Positions 63,845-64,000 of a DNA stretch of 64,000 bases are shown piece by piece (positions within the stretch are counted from its first letter, which is position 1; each line of letters starts with the position of its first letter). The DNA comes from Roseivirga thermotolerans. GTDB taxonomy: Bacteria > Bacteroidota > Bacteroidia > Cytophagales > Cyclobacteriaceae. Both the position numbers and the translations under genes were made by a program. Under the pieces are notes generated by a model. The model saw only the letters and a list, made by a program, of their open reading frames with translations, made no database searches and was not told the DNA's origin. The stretch is from positions 62,001 through 126,000 of the forward strand of contig NZ_BNAG01000004.1 in the NCBI RefSeq assembly GCF_014653175.1, read 5' to 3'.

Positions 63845-63870
63845 GCTTGAATCCATTTCCTTACTCAAGA

Positions 63871-64000
63871 TTATAAGCTTTTTTGTCTTTCCAGAATTTT
63901 GACAATTCTATTATTTATGATCTCCGACAGATTCCAGTTATAAAGTTTGGGATCAGTCGTGCTGTAAAAGGCTATGACAACAGCATCAAGGTCCTTATCA
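63871..64000 (-). CDS. Partial CDS at the right edge (5' end outside window)
   Basis: The last ~42 codons of a gene read DKDLDAVVIAFYSTT, then DPKLYNWNLSEIINNR and VKILERQKSL before a stop at 63871-63873. The remainder is outside the window, so no family can be given. It lies directly upstream of the SRPBCC gene on the same strand and probably shares its transcript. The frame is real: no shorter stop appears and the residues are coding-like. Confidence 0.55.
   Translation of the reverse strand, partial: DKDLDAVVIAFYSTTDPKLYNWNLSEIINNRIVKILERQKSL

Noticed and set aside
1-64000. CRISPR array, tRNA or rRNA genes
   Set aside because: No regular spacer-repeat pattern of CRISPR size and no recognisable tRNA or rRNA sequence was seen by eye; a tRNA scan would be needed to be certain.

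Overview
The window comes from a Bacteroidota chromosome, most likely a marine member of the Cytophagales. The evidence is a giant surface protein with a type IX secretion (T9SS) C-terminal sorting domain, many orphan FtsX/MacB permeases, a LytTR regulator, several -7 boxes of the Bacteroidota form TAnnTTTG, and start codons without clear Shine-Dalgarno sequences. Genus cannot be read from the sequence. No rRNA, tRNA, CRISPR array, phage or complete insertion sequence was seen.

Region 1 (1-11.7 kb): a truncated TPR/HisKA_2 sensor kinase is divergent from a LytTR response regulator. Then come a small secreted protein and a 2,881-residue T9SS-exported protein with a TLDc-like N-terminus, about sixteen HYR-like modules, a C-type-lectin-like domain and Asp-rich inserts. 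A direct repeat with a 21-bp period, the geometry of a LytTR operator, lies between regulator and surface genes, so kinase, regulator and adhesin probably form one unit.

Region 2 (11.8-23.1 kb): a three-gene operon (YHYH protein, MORN protein, SCO1-like copper protein), a Dabb lipoprotein, an AIM24-family protein, and a cell-wall cluster of a helical lipoprotein, two L,D-transpeptidases and a possibly catalytically dead relative. A CPA1 Na+/H+ antiporter and an AsmA-like protein follow. Two arrays of the same ~183-bp repeat sit here in opposite orientations (four copies at 15.5-16.2 kb, two at 21.1-21.5 kb).

Region 3 (23.2-32.0 kb): a HpaI-type aldolase, small or unrecognised membrane and secreted proteins, a 202-bp MITE with 15-bp terminal repeats and 9-bp target duplication, an amidohydrolase, and an NtrC-type regulator with its histidine kinase.

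Region 4 (32.1-46.6 kb): six tandem FtsX/MacB-type permeases, divergent from the sigma-54 regulator and preceded by a sigma-54-like promoter, with no ATPase in the window. A short scar between permeases 5 and 6 looks like the 3' end of a lost permease. Permeases 5 and 6 are more AT-rich and share their end, suggesting a separate history.

Region 5 (46.7-64 kb): mostly housekeeping and metabolism: TypA/BipA, a small SET-domain protein, a GH114-like secreted protein, two VOC proteins, a flavodoxin-like oxidoreductase, CsbD, a ketoglutarate-semialdehyde-type aldehyde dehydrogenase, an M14 peptidase, methionyl-tRNA synthetase, an M20 amidohydrolase, an SRPBCC protein, and a partial gene at the right edge.
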